Origin: Colwellia piezophila ATCC BAA-637
GTDB taxonomy: Bacteria; Pseudomonadota; Gammaproteobacteria; Enterobacterales; Alteromonadaceae
NCBI RefSeq assembly: GCF_000378625.1
Contig: NZ_KB905160.1
Location: 662,952-726,951, forward strand
Direction: 5' to 3'
Length of the DNA: 64,000 nucleotides
This document shows positions 61,476 through 64,000 of this stretch, piece by piece; position 1 is the first letter of the stretch, and the number at the start of each line of letters is the position of its first letter. Below the pieces are notes generated by a model that did no database searches, was not told the origin of the DNA, and saw nothing but the letters and a program-made list of their open reading frames with translations. Position numbers and translations under genes: made by a program.

Positions 61476-63395
61476 ATGCCTGCCAAAAACACTGACGACT
61501 TAGACAAAAAAGATCAACACCAAGCCTCTCTTTTTGATAGTGAGGCTTTTTTGCGTGTAGTGACGGAACAAGCGGGTGTTTATCGTATGTATAATAACCA
61601 GCAGGTGGTTATTTATGTCGGAAAAGCTAAAAATTTAAAAAAACGCTTAGAAAGTTATTTTCGCAAAGATGTTGGCTCCGTTAAAACACAAGTATTAGTC
61701 AAGCAGATTGCTGCTATTGAAGTGACCGTTACTCACACCGAAGGTGAGGCGCTAATACTTGAAAACAATTACATCAAAAAATATCAGCCGAAATATAATA
61801 TTTTATTACGGGATGACAAATCATACCCTTATTTACTCATTACTGACCATAAGCACCCTAAGTTAGGTTTGCACCGTGGCGGTAAAAAAATAAAGGGTGA
61901 GTATTTTGGTCCATTCCCAACGGTTGGCGCAGTTTGGGAAAGTTTACGTTTAATGCAAAAGATATTTCCTATTCGCCAATGTGAAGACAGTTATTATCGT
62001 GCTCGGTCTAGGCCATGTCTCCAGTACCAGTTGGGACGGTGTTCGGCGCCTTGTGTAGATAAAATAACTGTTGAGAATTACCAAGTGCAAGTAAAGTTAG
62101 CCAAACTCTTCTTGCAAGGAAAAAGCTCAACGGTAATTGAACAGCTGGTTAGTAAAATGGAGTTGGCGAGTAACGAATTGCATTTTGAGCTTGCAGCTAA
62201 GTACCGTGACCAAATCGCAACATTACGCAAGGTGCAGCAACAACAATATGTTAGTGGCCATGTGGCCGAGCTTGATGTCGTCGGTTTATATCGTGAAAAA
62301 ACTCAAGTATGTATCCATCTTCTCTTTATCCGGCACCATAAAATACTCGGTAGTAAAAGTTACTTCCCAACAATACCCAGTGAAAGTAGTGACAGTGAAA
62401 TTTTGCAGGCGTTTATTGCCCAGCACTATTTAACGAATGATACGCTCAGTAATGGCAAAGTACAGGGCAGTATTCCTAAAGAAATTGTTATCAAGGAATC
62501 CATTGAGCAAGTAAAAGATTTGGCTAAGCTGCTCAGCGAACAAGCTGGCTATGAAGTTAAAATTTCAACCAATACCCGCAGTGAACGAGCTCAGTATTTA
62601 AAACTAGCCGGTACTAATGCCCAAACAGCCCTAGTTACGCGTAATAGCCATAAAGAGTCAATGCGAGCACGCTTTGCCGCCTTAAATGAGGTGTTTGAGT
62701 TAGAAAAGGGCATTCACCGTATTGAATGTTTCGATATTAGTCATACGATGGGACAGCAGACAGTAGCCTCCAATGTGGTGTTTACCCATGATGGGCCGCT
62801 TAAAACAGATTACCGTCGCTATAATGTCTATGGTATAACGCCTGGGGATGATTATGCAGCTATGGCATTTGCTTTAAATAAACGTTATGGCAAGTTAAAA
62901 GCTAATCCGGTAAAGCCAGAAGAACAGAGTGCTTTAGAAAAGTTACCCGACATTGTCTTTATTGATGGTGGTAAAGGGCAGCTTGCTAAAGCCGAAGAGT
63001 TCTTTAATCAGTTGTCACTGGTAAGGACGCCGTTATTAGTTGGTGTCGCTAAAGGCGAATCTCGTAAACCAGGGCTTGAAACCTTAATATTGGCGGGTAG
63101 TCATCAACTTATATCGTTACCAGCAACCTCGCCGGCACTACATTTAGTGCAGCATATCCGAGATGAATCGCACCGCTTTGCCATAACAGGGCATAGAGCG
63201 AAAAGGCAAAAGGTCAGTAAAAAATCGCGCTTAGAGTCAATTGAAGGCATAGGTGCTAAAAAACGCCAAAGTTTATTGAAGTTTTTAGGCGGGTTGCAAG
63301 AGGTTATGCAAGCGGATGTCGTCGCTTTAGCTAAAGTTCCCGGTATTAGTCATGTGCTTGCTGAAAAAATCCATAATGCTTTACATGAGAAATAG
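61476..63395 (+). CDS. uvrC: Excinuclease ABC subunit C
   Basis: A 639-residue repair nuclease that makes the two incisions around a DNA lesion with UvrB. A GIY-YIG domain is at the start (GVYRMYNNQQVVIYVGKAKN), a Cys-rich segment (RQCEDSYYRARSRPCLQYQL) follows, then a UvrB-binding UVR helix pair (about 215-250), an RNase-H-like endonuclease domain (IECFDISHTMG, FIDGGKGQLAKA) and a terminal HhH pair (LESIEGIGAKKRQSLLKFLG). It starts 24 bases after the uvrY stop in the same direction. Confidence 0.96.
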   Translation: MPAKNTDDLDKKDQHQASLFDSEAFLRVVTEQAGVYRMYNNQQVVIYVGKAKNLKKRLESYFRKDVGSVKTQVLVKQIAAIEVTVTHTEGEALILENNYIKKYQPKYNILLRDDKSYPYLLITDHKHPKLGLHRGGKKIKGEYFGPFPTVGAVWESLRLMQKIFPIRQCEDSYYRARSRPCLQYQLGRCSAPCVDKITVENYQVQVKLAKLFLQGKSSTVIEQLVSKMELASNELHFELAAKYRDQIATLRKVQQQQYVSGHVAELDVVGLYREKTQVCIHLLFIRHHKILGSKSYFPTIPSESSDSEILQAFIAQHYLTNDTLSNGKVQGSIPKEIVIKESIEQVKDLAKLLSEQAGYEVKISTNTRSERAQYLKLAGTNAQTALVTRNSHKESMRARFAALNEVFELEKGIHRIECFDISHTMGQQTVASNVVFTHDGPLKTDYRRYNVYGITPGDDYAAMAFALNKRYGKLKANPVKPEEQSALEKLPDIVFIDGGKGQLAKAEEFFNQLSLVRTPLLVGVAKGESRKPGLETLILAGSHQLISLPATSPALHLVQHIRDESHRFAITGHRAKRQKVSKKSRLESIEGIGAKKRQSLLKFLGGLQEVMQADVVALAKVPGISHVLAEKIHNALHEK

Positions 63396-63553
63396 ACGAC
63401 GATCGCTGTATTTTAACCCCCACTTGAAAACACATTAAGGCTTTGCGCTGCAGTGTGCTATTCAAAATTTTTAGTTCTACTTGTCTTATTCAGCGATAGC
63501 ACTGCTATAACAACTTGTGTAAACTAAAGAAAAACACTTGTAGTGAAAAATAG

Positions 63554-64000
63554 ATGTGGACAATACCTAACCAAATAACCTTATTTCGGATCATCTTGAT
63601 CCCTGTTTTCTTGATAATTTTCTATTTACCACTTTCGTGGAGTCACTTTGGTGCATTTGCCGTTTTTTGGTTAGCAGCCGTTAGTGACATATTAGATGGC
63701 TACCTTGCTCGAAAGCTTAATCAATCTTCTGCCTTTGGCGCTTTCATTGATCCCGTCGCCGATAAACTTATGGTTGTCGTTGCCTTAGTGATGATTGCAC
63801 AGGACTATAGCTCCTGGTTGGTTTCTATTGCCGCTATTATCATGATAGCGCGAGAAGTCTTTATTAGTGCCTTGCGTGAATTTATGTCTTCTATAGGTAA
63901 ACGTGATGTTATTGCTGTCTCTAATATGGGTAAATATAAAACCGCAGCGCAAATGCTGGGTATTATGGGGCTTATTTGGCAACCAGATTATGATATCCCA
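63554..64000 (+). CDS. pgsA: CDP-diacylglycerol-glycerol-3-phosphate phosphatidyltransferase PgsA (3' end outside window)
   Basis: The frame stays open to the window edge, so the first 149 residues are seen. MWTIPNQITLFRIILIPVF is the conserved start. SDILDGYLARKLNQSSAFGA followed by FIDPVADK gives the CDP-alcohol phosphatidyltransferase signature DxxDGxxAR...GxxxDxxxD. It makes phosphatidylglycerophosphate at the inner membrane. It follows uvrC, as in other gammaproteobacteria. Confidence 0.93.
   Translation, partial: MWTIPNQITLFRIILIPVFLIIFYLPLSWSHFGAFAVFWLAAVSDILDGYLARKLNQSSAFGAFIDPVADKLMVVVALVMIAQDYSSWLVSIAAIIMIAREVFISALREFMSSIGKRDVIAVSNMGKYKTAAQMLGIMGLIWQPDYDIP

Overview
The window is chromosomal DNA of an AT-rich marine gammaproteobacterium, most likely an Alteromonadales member close to Colwellia. 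Four things point this way: the base composition; TonB-dependent receptor clusters that carry tryptophan-halogenase-like, SapC-like and cupin genes; DUF2999, DUF3466 and HopJ-family genes; and the neighbourhoods rlmL-uup-rmf-fabA and uvrY-uvrC-pgsA. The genus is an inference, because no 16S or other marker is present.

Layout. (1) 1-3.9 kb: the end of a TonB receptor gene, an orphan histidine kinase with an ethylene-receptor-type membrane domain, an intact HEPN-like gene and a decayed paralogue of it that contains an (ACCAA)8 tract. (2) 4-26.3 kb: a carbohydrate-utilisation locus in two divergent arms. The leftward arm holds a TonB receptor, two tryptophan-halogenase-like flavoproteins, a SapC-like protein, a JmjC/cupin-like protein and a polysaccharide deacetylase. 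The rightward arm holds a sugar symporter, a GH94-type phosphorylase that resembles cellobionic acid phosphorylase, gluconokinase, a CBM9-like protein, GH3, GH5, an ADP-ribosylglycohydrolase-family lipoprotein, an esterase and a secreted EEP-fold enzyme. LacI-type palindromes (TGTAAGCGCTTACA) sit between the arms, and a fourth variant lies at 26.9 kb. Together the genes suggest beta-glucan or cellulose-fragment uptake, with oxidised ends fed into gluconate metabolism. (3) 26.9-27.7 kb: a gene-free repeat island with a REP-like hairpin. (4) 27.7-50 kb: mixed housekeeping and accessory genes. These include a DUF900-type hydrolase, a PhyH dioxygenase, an AGCS symporter with a MITE-like element just upstream, a PLD-SF2 helicase-DUF3427 protein, a DUF1800/DUF1501 pair, a DEAD-box helicase, an SSS symporter with its 39-aa partner, a chemoreceptor, Usp, small proteins, a YgjP-like peptidase, DUF2999, HopJ and DUF808. 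(5) 51.2-52.4 kb: an initiator tRNA-Met array with three intact copies and several aberrant ones. (6) 52.5-64 kb: rlmL, a glutaredoxin-like gene, uup, DUF3466, rmf, fabA, a small hypothetical gene, uvrY, uvrC and the start of pgsA.

The most notable items are the ethylene-receptor-like kinase, the phosphorylase-gluconokinase module with its LacI-type operators, the arm-altered tRNA-fMet copies, the MITE with TA-flanked ends, a structured leader before a 55-aa gene, and four small genes or gene remnants read directly from the sequence (40428-40547, 42546-42686, 48010-48177, 48290-48460). All functions are inferred from sequence motifs and family knowledge; no database search was run.
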